Assembly (NCBI RefSeq): GCF_002007105.1
Contig: NZ_MVBC01000002.1
Location: 248,001-312,000 of the forward strand
DNA from: Hymenobacter sp. CRA2
Lineage (GTDB): Bacteria; Bacteroidota; Bacteroidia; Cytophagales; Hymenobacteraceae
DNA: 64,000 nt
Reading direction: 5' to 3'
How positions within the stretch are numbered: position 1 is the first letter of the stretch; each line of letters opens with the position of its first letter. The position numbers and the translations under genes are program-made. The notes under the pieces were generated by a model that was given only the letters and a program-made list of their open reading frames with translations, was not told the origin of the DNA and made no database searches. Shown one piece after another: positions 9,016 through 17,394 of the stretch.

Positions 9016-9066
9016 CAACTACCCCAACCCCTCCTCAGTTGAGGAGGGGAGCTAGAACTAGCTCCC
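9016..9066 (-). repeat. REP-like palindromic repeat, copy D
   Basis: Inverted partner of copy C, with core CCCCTCCTCAGTTGAGGAGG and flanks CAACTACCCCAA and GAGCTAGAACTAGCTCCC. Closest in flanks to copy A. With copy C it fills much of the 360-bp gap before mrp. Confidence 0.75.
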
Positions 9067-9181
9067 TAATTTGGGTTTGCTACAAAACGCCTGAAGATAA
9101 CGGCCGGCTGCCAGCTTTGGGCCCGCGCAAACCCTTCCGCCCTTTTCCGGTTTTTTGGCACGACCCCGCCGGTTTCGGGGT

Positions 9182-9189
9182 TATCTTTG
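9182..9189 (+). promoter_or_regulatory. -7 promoter box of mrp
   Basis: TATCTTTG is a perfect match to TAnnTTTG, 37 bp before the mrp ATG. A TTTG at 9154-9157 is a possible -33 element but is spaced 24 bp away, longer than usual. Confidence 0.55.
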
Positions 9190-9226
9190 CCGGATGGTAG
9201 CCCGTTTGGCTGCCCGCACGTTTGCC

Positions 9227-10324
9227 ATGAGCATCACCAAAGAAGCTGTACTGAAAGCCCTGAGCTACGTCGAGGAGCCCGACTTGGGCAAGGACCTCGT
9301 CACGCTCAATATGATTGAGGACGTGCTAGTTGACGGCCTGAACGTCTCGTTCACCGTCGTACTGACCACGCCCGCTTGCCCGCTGAAAGAACTGATCCAC
9401 AACGCCTGCGTGCGCGCCATCCACACGATGGTCGACAAGGATGCGCAGGTGACCGTGAACATGACCTCGCGCGTGACGACCATGCGCCAGAACCGCGACG
9501 TACTGCCGGGCGTGAAAAACATCGTGGCCATTGCCTCGGGCAAGGGCGGCGTGGGCAAGAGCACCGTGACGGCCAACCTGGCCGTGGCCCTGGCCCGCTC
9601 GGGCGCCAAAGTCGGCCTGATCGACGCCGACATTTCGGGCCCGTCCATGCCGGTGATGTTCGGCGTGGAAGACTCCCGCCCGCACGTGTTTCAGGCCGAA
9701 GACGGCCGCAACCTCATCGAGCCCATCGAGCGGTTCGGCGTCAAAATCATGAGCATCGGCTTCCTGGCGCCGGCCGAGTCGGCCATCGTGTGGCGCGGCC
9801 CCATGGCCTCGTCGGCGCTGAAGCAGTTCATCACCGAGGTGGACTGGGGCGAGCTGGACTACCTGCTGCTCGACATGCCCCCCGGCACCTCCGACATTCA
9901 CCTCACGATGGTGCAGACGCTGCCCGTGACGGGCGCCGTCATCGTGACCACGCCGCAAAAAGTGGCCCTGGCCGATGCCCAGAAGGGCCTACAGATGTTC
10001 CGCCAGCCGCAGATCAACGTGCCGGTGCTCGGCGTCATCGAGAACATGGCCTGGTTTACGCCCGAGGAGCTACCCAACAACAAGTACTACATCTTCGGGC
10101 AGGGCGGCGGCGCGGCCCTGGCCGAGAAGCACGAGGTGCCGCTGCTGGGCGAAATTCCGCTGGTGCAGGGCATCCGCGAAAACGGCGACCAGGGCATTCC
10201 GGCTGTGCTGCAGAGCACCTCGCCGGTGGCGCCGGTGTTCGAGCAACTGGCCGAATCGGTAGCCCGCGCCGTGTCGATTCGCAACAACGTGGCCCCGCGC
10301 ACGCAGGTGGTAGAAATGAAGTAA
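9227..10324 (+). CDS. mrp: Mrp/NBP35 family Fe-S carrier ATPase
   Basis: 365 aa (apbC/mrp). The N-terminal 90 residues are a MIP18/DUF59 domain (YVEEPDLGKDLVTLNMI and TPACPLKELI with its cysteine). A deviant Walker A P-loop follows (ASGKGGVGKST, near residue 107) with SIMIBI-class features (LIDADISGPSMP; LLLDMPPGTSD). The usual C-terminal CxxC of Mrp is replaced: the region reads ENMAWFTPEEL, with no cysteine pair. It transfers Fe-S clusters to apoproteins in the cytosol. The ATG at 9227 fits the DUF59 start and the promoter box upstream. A NifU-type scaffold gene lies 57 bp downstream, which supports a cluster-assembly unit. Confidence 0.93.
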   Translation: MSITKEAVLKALSYVEEPDLGKDLVTLNMIEDVLVDGLNVSFTVVLTTPACPLKELIHNACVRAIHTMVDKDAQVTVNMTSRVTTMRQNRDVLPGVKNIVAIASGKGGVGKSTVTANLAVALARSGAKVGLIDADISGPSMPVMFGVEDSRPHVFQAEDGRNLIEPIERFGVKIMSIGFLAPAESAIVWRGPMASSALKQFITEVDWGELDYLLLDMPPGTSDIHLTMVQTLPVTGAVIVTTPQKVALADAQKGLQMFRQPQINVPVLGVIENMAWFTPEELPNNKYYIFGQGGGAALAEKHEVPLLGEIPLVQGIRENGDQGIPAVLQSTSPVAPVFEQLAESVARAVSIRNNVAPRTQVVEMK

Positions 10325-10381
10325 CCGGCCGAAGTGCCGCGAATGTGCGAACTTCGTGGCCCGCCCCAATGTCTCGTAAGT

Positions 10382-10711
10382 ATGTCTGCAACCGCCACCT
10401 TGATTGAACACCCGCTGCTGCCGCGCATCGAGCAAGCCCTCGACGGCATCCGCCCGTACCTGAAAGCCGACGGCGGCGACGTACGCGTGCTCGACATCAG
10501 CGAGGATATGGTCCTGCGCCTGGAGCTGCTCGGCGCCTGCGGTACCTGCCCCATGTCGCCGATGACGTTGAAAGCCGGCGTGGAGGAATCGGTAAAGAAG
10601 GCCGTGCCCGAAATCCGCAGCGTGGAAGCCGTGAACGTGGCGAACATGCAGCAGCCCGCCGGCCAGGAAGGCCGCCCGCAGCCGCCCACCCCGGTGCCGA
10701 CGCCCAACTAG
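10382..10711 (+). CDS. NifU C-terminal-domain Fe-S scaffold/carrier
   Basis: 109 aa. It contains one NifU_C/NfuA-type domain: IRPYLKADGGDVRVLDI followed by LGACGTCPMSPMTLKAGVE, with the CxxC pair that bridges a 4Fe-4S cluster between monomers. A short Pro/Gln-rich tail follows. It sits 57 bp after mrp on the same strand, so the two likely form an operon delivering Fe-S clusters. A strong intrinsic terminator follows at 10737-10785. Confidence 0.92.
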   Translation: MSATATLIEHPLLPRIEQALDGIRPYLKADGGDVRVLDISEDMVLRLELLGACGTCPMSPMTLKAGVEESVKKAVPEIRSVEAVNVANMQQPAGQEGRPQPPTPVPTPN

Positions 10712-10736
10712 GTTTAGTATTTCTCTCAACAGCAGC

Positions 10737-10785
10737 GCGCCCCGCTCCTGCCGGTTTCGGTGGAAGCGGGGCGCGGTGGTTTTTT
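10737..10785 (+). terminator. Intrinsic terminator after the mrp-nifU unit
   Basis: The 10-bp GC stem GCGCCCCGCT/AGCGGGGCGC is followed by GGTGGTTTTTT, a classic rho-independent terminator. Confidence 0.85.
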
Positions 10786-10886
10786 GGAAACTACGTTCAG
10801 AGGTTGGGGGCTCGAGCCGAATCGAAAATACAAAACCTAACTAGCCCGTTAGCTTCGTTTGATGCAGTATCCGGCTATGCGGTATT

Positions 10887-11414
10887 TTACCTTGCAATTC
10901 TTTTATCAGTTGGCACATTTATAATCCCGCAGCCGTCGACCATCCAATTATTATTTTCCGGAGCTACTTTTATTGCCAGTTTAAAGTCTGGCCAGTCCTT
11001 TCCTTTAACCACTACATAGTTTGTCTTGCCATCCAAGGAATCTAGCACAAAGCCCTGATCGGGGTAGTCCTGGGCGTCGAATATTGGATCTGCGTCCAAG
11101 CCCATTTCGGGGTCCAGCTTGTAAGCCTGATCTACTATTGATTTCACTTCAGATTTGAAACGATTCGTTGCCAAATTATTTGACTGCACCCATTCAACGA
11201 CCCCGACTGATTCTTTCATTTTATTACAGTTATTGACGTATGCGTTTATAAATTTTAATGCAACGTCAGCAGCTCCGTTGGCTTGATCCTTTGCTTTTGC
11301 CGCATCTGCTTTTCGTATCGTTTTAGTTTCCGCAACCTGCTCACAAGAAGCGTTCAGGAATATCGCCAACACCAAAATTATTTGCTTTACAAACGTTTTT
11401 CCGGAATAGAACAT
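10887..11414 (-). CDS. Putative lipoprotein of unknown function
   Basis: 175 aa from the ATG at 11414 (MFYSGKTFVKQIILVLAIF). The signal ends in LNASC, a loose lipobox, and Cys is followed by acidic residues, so an outer- or inner-membrane lipoprotein is likely. The mature part (FINAYVNNCNKM; PEMGLDADPIFDAQDYPD) has the look of a DUF3828-type small secreted domain with a beta-rich C-terminus. Codon use is clearly more AT-rich than in the flanking genes, which suggests recent arrival. It stands alone between a terminator and the fumarylacetoacetase promoter. Confidence 0.65.
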   Translation of the reverse strand: MFYSGKTFVKQIILVLAIFLNASCEQVAETKTIRKADAAKAKDQANGAADVALKFINAYVNNCNKMKESVGVVEWVQSNNLATNRFKSEVKSIVDQAYKLDPEMGLDADPIFDAQDYPDQGFVLDSLDGKTNYVVVKGKDWPDFKLAIKVAPENNNWMVDGCGIINVPTDKRIAR

Positions 11415-11593
11415 AGAATCTGGAGGACTGCTCGGTATTGAGGTCATTGGCCCAACAATGGTCGCATGATAAGCGAATTGTTCCTGACGGCAACCGTTCC
11501 CGCCAGTTGGAGGCGGCTCAAGATAGGCTGACCACTGATTTTGTGCAAATGGCCACTTGTCAGATGGCTCCTCCCCAATTCCTCATCAGCGTC

Positions 11594-11601
11594 TACCTTT
11601 G
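11594..11601 (+). promoter_or_regulatory. -7 promoter box of fumarylacetoacetase gene
   Basis: TACCTTTG, a perfect TAnnTTTG match, 32 bp before the ATG at 11634. Confidence 0.5.
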
Positions 11602-11633
11602 CCCCTACACCACCCCTACTCCGCATTCCGAAC

Positions 11634-12917
11634 ATGGCCAACCCCAACGACCCCGCCCTGCACTCCTGGATTGACATTCCGCCGCACAGCGACTTTCCCA
11701 TCCAGAACCTGCCCTTCGGCGTGTTCTTTACCGAAGAGCGCGGTACCCGCGTGGGCGTGGCCATTGGCGAGTACGTGCTGGATTTGTACGCAGTAAGCCA
11801 GTTCGGCTTTTTCCGCGGGCTGGACCTGCCCACCGAGCCCAAGGTGTTTCGCCGCCGCTCCCTGAACAGCTTTATCAGGCTGGGGCGCCCGGTGTGGCGG
11901 GCCGTGCGCCAGCGCGTGAGCCAGCTGTTGCGCCACGACAACACCGAGCTGCGCGACAACGAGGACGCCATGCGTAGCTGCCTCGTTCGTCAGCGCGACG
12001 TGCAGATGCTGCGCCCGGTAAAGCCCCAGAATTACACCGACTTCTACAGCAGCATCGAACACGCCACGAACGTGGGCACCATGTTCCGGGACCCGAACAA
12101 TGCCCTGCTGCCCAACTGGCGCTGGATTCCCATCGGTTACCACGGGCGCACGAGCAGCATCGTAGCCAGCGGCACCGACATTCGGCGCCCCAACGGGCAG
12201 CGCAAGGCCCCGGATGCGCAGGTGCCCACCTTCGGGCCCTCGCAGCAGCTGGACTTCGAGCTGGAAGTATCGATGGTGGTGGGCCAGGGCACGGCGCTGG
12301 GCCAGACGGTGCCGCTGAGCGAGGCCGAGGACCACATCTTCGGGCTGCTATTATTCAACGACTGGTCGGCCAGAGACTTGCAGAGCTGGGAGTACGTGCC
12401 GCTGGGGCCGTTCTTGGGCAAAAACTTCGGCAGCAGCGTCTCGCCCTGGGTGGTGACGATGGACGCGCTGGAGCCCTTCCGCGTGGAGGGGCCGCGGCAG
12501 GAGCCCGAGCCCCTGCCCTACTTGCAGCAATCGGGCGGCGCACACAACTTCGACATTCAACTGGAAGTGAGCCTGGCTCCGCAGGGCGGCGCTGAGACGG
12601 TCATCAGCCGCACCAACTACAAGGACATGTACTGGAGCATGGCCCAGCAGCTGACGCACCACGCCTCCAACGGCTGCAATATGGAAGTCGGTGACCTGTA
12701 CGCTTCCGGCACCATCAGCGGCGCCTCGCCCGATTCCTACGGCTCGATGCTGGAGCTGACCTGGCGTGGCACCCGCCCGCTGACCCTGGCCGACGGCTCG
12801 CAGCGTAAGTTCCTGCAGGACGGCGACACGGTCATCATGCGCGGCTTCTGCCAGCGCGGCCCGCTGCGCATTGGTTTCGGCGAAGTGCGTGGCACGGTGC
12901 TGCCGGCGGTGGAATAG
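11634..12917 (+). CDS. fahA: Fumarylacetoacetase
   Basis: 427 aa, full length for the family. It hydrolyses fumarylacetoacetate to fumarate and acetoacetate, the last step of tyrosine/homogentisate breakdown. The N-terminal SH3-like part (NLPFGVFFTEERGTRVGVAI) is followed by the FAH catalytic fold, with YTDFYSSIEHATNVG (catalytic His and metal Asp), PIGYHGRTSSI, LDFELEVSMVVG (metal-binding Glu pair), LLFNDWSARDLQSWEYVPLG and KNFGSSVSPWVV. The ATG at 11634 follows a perfect -7 box and agrees with the family start. No other homogentisate-pathway gene is in the window, so this gene is unlinked here. Confidence 0.96.
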   Translation: MANPNDPALHSWIDIPPHSDFPIQNLPFGVFFTEERGTRVGVAIGEYVLDLYAVSQFGFFRGLDLPTEPKVFRRRSLNSFIRLGRPVWRAVRQRVSQLLRHDNTELRDNEDAMRSCLVRQRDVQMLRPVKPQNYTDFYSSIEHATNVGTMFRDPNNALLPNWRWIPIGYHGRTSSIVASGTDIRRPNGQRKAPDAQVPTFGPSQQLDFELEVSMVVGQGTALGQTVPLSEAEDHIFGLLLFNDWSARDLQSWEYVPLGPFLGKNFGSSVSPWVVTMDALEPFRVEGPRQEPEPLPYLQQSGGAHNFDIQLEVSLAPQGGAETVISRTNYKDMYWSMAQQLTHHASNGCNMEVGDLYASGTISGASPDSYGSMLELTWRGTRPLTLADGSQRKFLQDGDTVIMRGFCQRGPLRIGFGEVRGTVLPAVE

Positions 12918-12948
12918 TAGCGGATTAGCTAATAAGTGAACAAGTAGA

Positions 12949-13062
12949 AAAGCACGTCATCCTGAGCGCAGCGAAGGCCCTTCTCACCTCAGAACGATAA
13001 TCGTATCGACGACTCGTTCCCGTGAGACAAGGTCCTTCGCTGCGCTCAGGATGACGTGCTTT
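12949..13062. repeat. Perfect 29-bp inverted repeat between convergent genes
   Basis: Arms at 12949-12977 and 13034-13062 are exact reverse complements over 29 bp and are separated by 56 bp. The arm begins AAAGCACGTCATCCTGAG. It lies between the convergent fumarylacetoacetase and MATE genes, where it could act as a bidirectional terminator, but length and perfection suggest a mobile or dispersed repeat. A shorter relative may be at 62015-62052. Confidence 0.85.
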
Positions 13063-13085
13063 AAGCTGCCGTTCTGCTTATCTGT

Positions 13086-14456
13086 TCATATACCGACGCC
13101 AAATCGACTGATGTGCGCTTCCTGACGCAGGCGGCGCCAACGCCGCACCAGTAAGAAACCACCAGCCAGGCCGCCCAGCACCACCCAGTACACCAGCTCG
13201 GCGGCCCACACGCCCGCCAGCGGCAGCTTCAGCAGCTCCACGGCGGCATAGGCGGCAGCTAGGTACGCGCCGATGGCCACGACTTCCATCTGAAACGCCT
13301 GCGCGGCTCCGCCCAGGCCGATGATGCTGTTGTAGAGGATATTGCTGACGGCGAAGAGCACCAGAATCATCACCAACACCGGCGCCAATGGCACCAGGGC
13401 CTCGTTCAGCACCGCCTCCGATGAGAACAGCCCGCCGATGTGCACCGGCAGCAGCCCGATGGCCAGTGCGGCCGGCAACGTGACCAGCAAGCTCAGCAAC
13501 ACGGTGCGCCCCACCACAGGTGCCAGCAGCTCGGGCCGGCGCTGGCCCAGGTAGCGGCTGGTGAGCGTGTAAATAGCCGAAGCCAGGGCCAACGACGGCA
13601 GACTCACCACGGTGTACACGCTGCGCAGGATGTTGGACACGGCCAGCGCCTGCGTCCCCAGCCGGCCTATTAGCACGAAAAACACGAACCAGCCGGCCGT
13701 TTCGACCAGCTGCTTGCCCACGATAGGTGCGCTGAAGAGCAGCAGGCGACGCATGGACAGGCGCAGTGGGCCGTGCCGCAGCAGGGCGTAGCGCGGCCGC
13801 AGCCCCGGCCGCCACAGCGTCAGCAGCAGGACCAGCGCGCCCAGCATTTCCGATACCACAGCGGCCCAGGCGGCCCCCACAATGCCCAGCAGCGGAAACC
13901 CGGCCCCGCCCCACACCCAGGCATAGTTGAAAAACACGTTGGCACCCGTCATCAGCGCGGTGCTCAGCGTGATAATGCGCGTGCGCCCAATGCCGGTGTA
14001 AAACCCCGACAGGCAGTGCCAGGTGAAGCTGGCCGGCAGGGCCCACACTACCGTTTGCAGGTACAGCTGCATGGGTCGGGCCACGGCCTCCTCGGCGACC
14101 AGCAGGCGGGCCAACGCGGGTGCCACTGCGTAAGTGAGGCCGCCCAGCGCAGTAGCCAGCCCCAGGCTTAGGTACAAGGCGTTGTCGAACAGCCGGCCGA
14201 CGGCCCGGCGGCGACCCTGCCCGATGCGCCGGGCGGTAAGAATCTGTAGGCCCACGGCCAAGCCCGCCCCCACCGTGGTGAGCAGGTAAAACAGCAGCCC
14301 GCCCAGGCCAATGGCAGCCAGCGGAGCTTCGCCCAGGCGCCCCACAAACACCGAATCGGTGAGGTAAATGGCGCTTTGGGCGAGGCTACCCAGCATGATG
14401 GGCGCGGCAATGTCGAGGATGGCGCGGTAGGACGCCGGACGCCGGCGACGGGGCAT
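13086..14456 (-). CDS. MATE family efflux transporter
   Basis: 456 aa with about twelve membrane helices in two related halves of six, as in MATE (NorM/DinF) Na+- or H+-coupled exporters of drugs and cationic metabolites. Family-like segments include LDIAAPIMLGSLAQSAIYLTD near residue 15 with SVFVGRLG after it, and the matching second-half start LLFSAPIVGKQLVETAGWF near 240. It sits in the inner membrane. It follows the SET-domain gene by 80 bp on the same strand, and that gap holds an imperfect inverted repeat. Confidence 0.88.
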   Translation of the reverse strand: MPRRRRPASYRAILDIAAPIMLGSLAQSAIYLTDSVFVGRLGEAPLAAIGLGGLLFYLLTTVGAGLAVGLQILTARRIGQGRRRAVGRLFDNALYLSLGLATALGGLTYAVAPALARLLVAEEAVARPMQLYLQTVVWALPASFTWHCLSGFYTGIGRTRIITLSTALMTGANVFFNYAWVWGGAGFPLLGIVGAAWAAVVSEMLGALVLLLTLWRPGLRPRYALLRHGPLRLSMRRLLLFSAPIVGKQLVETAGWFVFFVLIGRLGTQALAVSNILRSVYTVVSLPSLALASAIYTLTSRYLGQRRPELLAPVVGRTVLLSLLVTLPAALAIGLLPVHIGGLFSSEAVLNEALVPLAPVLVMILVLFAVSNILYNSIIGLGGAAQAFQMEVVAIGAYLAAAYAAVELLKLPLAGVWAAELVYWVVLGGLAGGFLLVRRWRRLRQEAHISRFGVGI

Positions 14457-14462
14457 GGGGCA

Positions 14463-14559
14463 AGTGGTGAAATGGAGAGGTTGTGAAATGGCGAGTTGAT
14501 GTTCTGACGGCGCAAGCTGAACGCCAACTCACCACTTCACAACTTCACCACCTCCCCTT
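14463..14559. repeat. Imperfect inverted repeat between MATE and SET-domain genes
   Basis: TGGTGAAATGGAGAGG, TTGTGAAATGG and CGAGTTG on the left are mirrored by CAACTCACCACTTCAC and AACTTCACCACCTCCCC on the right. The right arm runs into the 3' end of the SET-domain gene, so that gene's last codons form part of the hairpin. Confidence 0.55.
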
Positions 14560-15139
14560 TGTAGTAGCAATTCAGAATGGAATCCATCGGCTCGCGCCCG
14601 GCCGCTACGGCCGCCACTTTGGCCTGGTAGCGGGCTTCGAGCAGCGGCAGCAAGGGCTGGGTCACCTGGTTGAAATGGCGGAAGGCCTCGGTGAGCTTGG
14701 CATCCCACTCGGGGTGGAAGTTCAGCAGGTCATCGGGCAGCACTTGGGTGCGGGCGCTGCCGGCCTCGGGCAGGCAGTCAAACGGCTCCCATACATTCAG
14801 GTAGCCATAGTCGTCGGTCAACTCCTCGCCGGGGTGAATGTCGCGCACGGCCAGTTCGAAGTTGTAGGCGGTGGACACGAGCGAGCTGTTAAAGGAGTGG
14901 TTGACGTAGCGCGAATGGTCCCAGCACAGCACGAAGTCGCCGTGCGCGTCGCGGTAGCTGTACTTGTTGAGGACGTCCTTGTGGATCTGGTCCAGTTGCT
15001 GCACCTGCGCGGGGCTGAAGACCTGATCAAAAGCGTCGAAAATCCAGCAGATCGTGCCCTTGGGAATGAACTGCGTAGCCACCACGCCATACCCGATTTC
15101 GGGGGAAATGAAGCGCAGTTCGGTGTTGGGGTGAATCAT
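14537..15139 (-). CDS. SET-domain protein (putative lysine methyltransferase)
   Basis: 200 aa, essentially a stand-alone SET domain. Visible motifs are GYGVVATQFIPKGTICW (N-terminal SET strand), SRYVNHSFNSS (the cofactor-binding NHS motif of eukaryotic and bacterial SET enzymes) and GEELTDDYGYLN (the catalytic tyrosine motif). By family it would transfer a methyl group from S-adenosylmethionine to a protein lysine. There is no post-SET cysteine cluster. The target is unknown. It lies between glpD and the MATE gene, all on the minus strand. Confidence 0.82.
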   Translation of the reverse strand: MIHPNTELRFISPEIGYGVVATQFIPKGTICWIFDAFDQVFSPAQVQQLDQIHKDVLNKYSYRDAHGDFVLCWDHSRYVNHSFNSSLVSTAYNFELAVRDIHPGEELTDDYGYLNVWEPFDCLPEAGSARTQVLPDDLLNFHPEWDAKLTEAFRHFNQVTQPLLPLLEARYQAKVAAVAAGREPMDSILNCYYKGEVVKL

Positions 15140-15228
15140 AAGGAGCGAAGCAACGAAAACCCAAAACAGGTCGCTGCGCGTGCGGCACCGCCAGCTGAAG
15201 CCTTCGTAACGTGAAGGCCTCGTTTCGG

Positions 15229-16824
15229 TTACAGCGTCGGGGGCGGCAATTGGTATTCGGCGGCCAGTTGGCGAAAGGCCTGCACCTGCGCCGCAGCCCA
15301 GGCGTCGTCACGGCCCAACTCCTGGGCCAATAGCTGCGCCACCGCCGGGGCCGAGCGTGCGGCCGCCGCGGCGTTCAGAAACAAGGCGCGGTTGCGCCGG
15401 GCCAGCACGTCCTCCACCGTGCACGCCATTTCGTGGCGGGCCGCCCACACTACCTGTCCCGCCAGGATGGGCAGCTCGGCATCCAAGGGCTGGCGCCAGG
15501 CCGCATCCTGCGCCAGCAGCGCGTCGAGTTGGGGCTGATCAGTACCGTACGGGGTACCGAATTCTGCGCCTTCGGCCTCAGCTGGGGCACCGTGAATGCG
15601 CAGGGCGGCGCTGCGGCTGGGCCGTGGCGGCAGCTGCCCGAGCTGCTGGGCCCACGCCACCGCGTCTTGCCCCATCTGGCGAAAGGTGGTCCACTTGCCG
15701 CCGGTAACCGTCAGCAGCCCGGCCGGGCTTACGTGCAGCTGGTGGCTGCGCGACAGTTCTTTGGTGCTGCTACCGTTGGCGGCAGCCAGCGGGCGTAGGC
15801 CGGCCCACACGCTGAGCACATCGGCCCGGGTGGGCGGCTGCGCCAGGTAGCGCCCGGCGGTGCGCAGAATGAAGTCGACTTCGGCGGGCAGGGCGCGGGG
15901 CTCCAGGCTGGCGGTAGCCACCGGCGTATCGGTGGTGCCCAGCACTACGTGGTCCAGCCAGGGCACGGCGAAGAGTACGCGGCCGTCGGCGGTGCGGGGA
16001 ATGAGCAGGGCGGCCGGGCCGGGCAGAAACCGGCGCGCCACCACCACGTGTACGCCCTGGCTGGCCTGCACCAGCGGTGTGGTGGCGGGCTCATCGAGGC
16101 GGCGCAGCTCGTCCACAAACACGCCCGTGGCATTGATGACCGCCCGCGCCCGCAGCTCGTGGGCGGTGCCGTCTTCCAGATCTTCGGCCCTGACGCCCGT
16201 GATGCACCCCGCCGTGTCTTTGCGCAGGCTTGTCACCCGCAGGTAGTTCAGCACGGTGGCCCCGTGGGCGACGCAGGTCTGGGCCACGTTGAGCGCTAAG
16301 CGGGCGTCGTCGAACTGCCCGTCGTGGTAGAGTACGCCGCCCCGTAGCGCGGCCGGTTGGGCGTTGCCGAGCAGCCCCAGCACCTGATTACGGCCCAGCA
16401 GCCGCGCCGCGCCGAGGTTGCGGCGGCCGGCCAGCAGGTCGTAGAGCTTGAGCCCGAGCAGGTACCAGGGCCGATTCCACCAGCGGTAGGCCGGAATGAC
16501 GAAGCGCAGGTCGCGGACGAGGTGCGGGGCATTCCGGCGCAGCAGGCCCCGCTCGCGCAGGGCTTCGTGCACGAGTCGTACGTTGCCCTGCGCCAGGTAG
16601 CGCACACCGCCGTGCACCAGCTTGGTGCTGCGGCTGGAGGTGCCCTTGGCAAAATCGGCCTGCTCCAGCAGCAGGGTTTTGTAGCCGCGGCTGACGGCGT
16701 CCAGGGCCGCACCGAGTCCGGTAGCCCCGCCCCCGATGATAATAATGTCCCACTCGGGCGTGGCAGTCAGCTGGGCCAGTTGGGCTTCACGGGCGAATGG
16801 TACGAGGTAGGCGGGCTGTGGCAT
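15229..16824 (-). CDS. glpD: FAD-dependent glycerol-3-phosphate dehydrogenase
   Basis: 531 aa from the ATG at 16824 (MPQPAYLVPFAREAQ); the frame continues to a GTG at 16875 but without family similarity. It oxidises sn-glycerol-3-phosphate to dihydroxyacetone phosphate and passes electrons to quinone at the inner membrane. The N-terminal dinucleotide-binding motif (IIIGGGATGLGAALDAVSRG), GTSSRSTKLVHGGVRYL, the second FAD-contact INATGVFVDEL, and VWAGLRPL/TVTGGKWTTFRQM are all family hallmarks. The C-terminal DAO_C domain is present. No glpF or glpK gene is adjacent. Confidence 0.93.
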   Translation of the reverse strand: MPQPAYLVPFAREAQLAQLTATPEWDIIIIGGGATGLGAALDAVSRGYKTLLLEQADFAKGTSSRSTKLVHGGVRYLAQGNVRLVHEALRERGLLRRNAPHLVRDLRFVIPAYRWWNRPWYLLGLKLYDLLAGRRNLGAARLLGRNQVLGLLGNAQPAALRGGVLYHDGQFDDARLALNVAQTCVAHGATVLNYLRVTSLRKDTAGCITGVRAEDLEDGTAHELRARAVINATGVFVDELRRLDEPATTPLVQASQGVHVVVARRFLPGPAALLIPRTADGRVLFAVPWLDHVVLGTTDTPVATASLEPRALPAEVDFILRTAGRYLAQPPTRADVLSVWAGLRPLAAANGSSTKELSRSHQLHVSPAGLLTVTGGKWTTFRQMGQDAVAWAQQLGQLPPRPSRSAALRIHGAPAEAEGAEFGTPYGTDQPQLDALLAQDAAWRQPLDAELPILAGQVVWAARHEMACTVEDVLARRNRALFLNAAAAARSAPAVAQLLAQELGRDDAWAAAQVQAFRQLAAEYQLPPPTL

Positions 16825-17394
16825 ATGGTACCTGCTTACGGCGTATGGCCCGCTCGGAACAGTTTCTTGTGCCACCGACTGTTTGTGAGCTTCAGCATAG
16901 GGGCACTTTGAGCGTAACTATTAAAGTTATTTACTATCCGCAGCTGCACACTGCTAAACAGGTTTACTGACTGTTCGAGGTTTTTAGGTTATTCAGGGGC
17001 CATATATAAGTAACCTATCTTATTTCTACATGCAGTTCAATTGTAGACTTATCTCCGATCTGCACACGCCTTTACTTCTCCCTACTAAGACCAAATGTGA
17101 CTGTGGCCGTCAAAGCTGCGGGCTGAGTGAGGCTTTATCCGCGGCAATATAGGCCGGAAGCCGGATGGTAGGTAGCACCCAACTACCTTCATTGCTTGTC
17201 TCTCCAAGCTCGGGTATAACTGCTGCGCTACCAGCCAATTCGCTTTTGGCAAGCTCGTCATTTGAAACCTTCCCTCCTATAGTTAGTACTATTTCAACTC
17301 GGCATTCAACCATCCACCCCCGGGCGTCTCCGGCTTCCGGCGCACCTTGGTTGGCTACCGAGCTTGTCCAATTGCACCCCTAACCAAAATACCT
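16825..17394. other. AT-rich intergenic region without a convincing gene
   Basis: 570 bp between divergent glpD and the alcohol dehydrogenase gene. Base composition is clearly poorer in GC than the flanks. One 67-codon minus-strand frame (17110-17313) is present but has no recognisable homology. I saw no strong hairpin or promoter consensus. Confidence 0.6.

Noticed and set aside
17110-17313. 67-codon minus-strand frame in the glpD upstream gap
   Set aside because: Composition is natural, but no homology pattern, promoter or context supports it. Could be a gene remnant.
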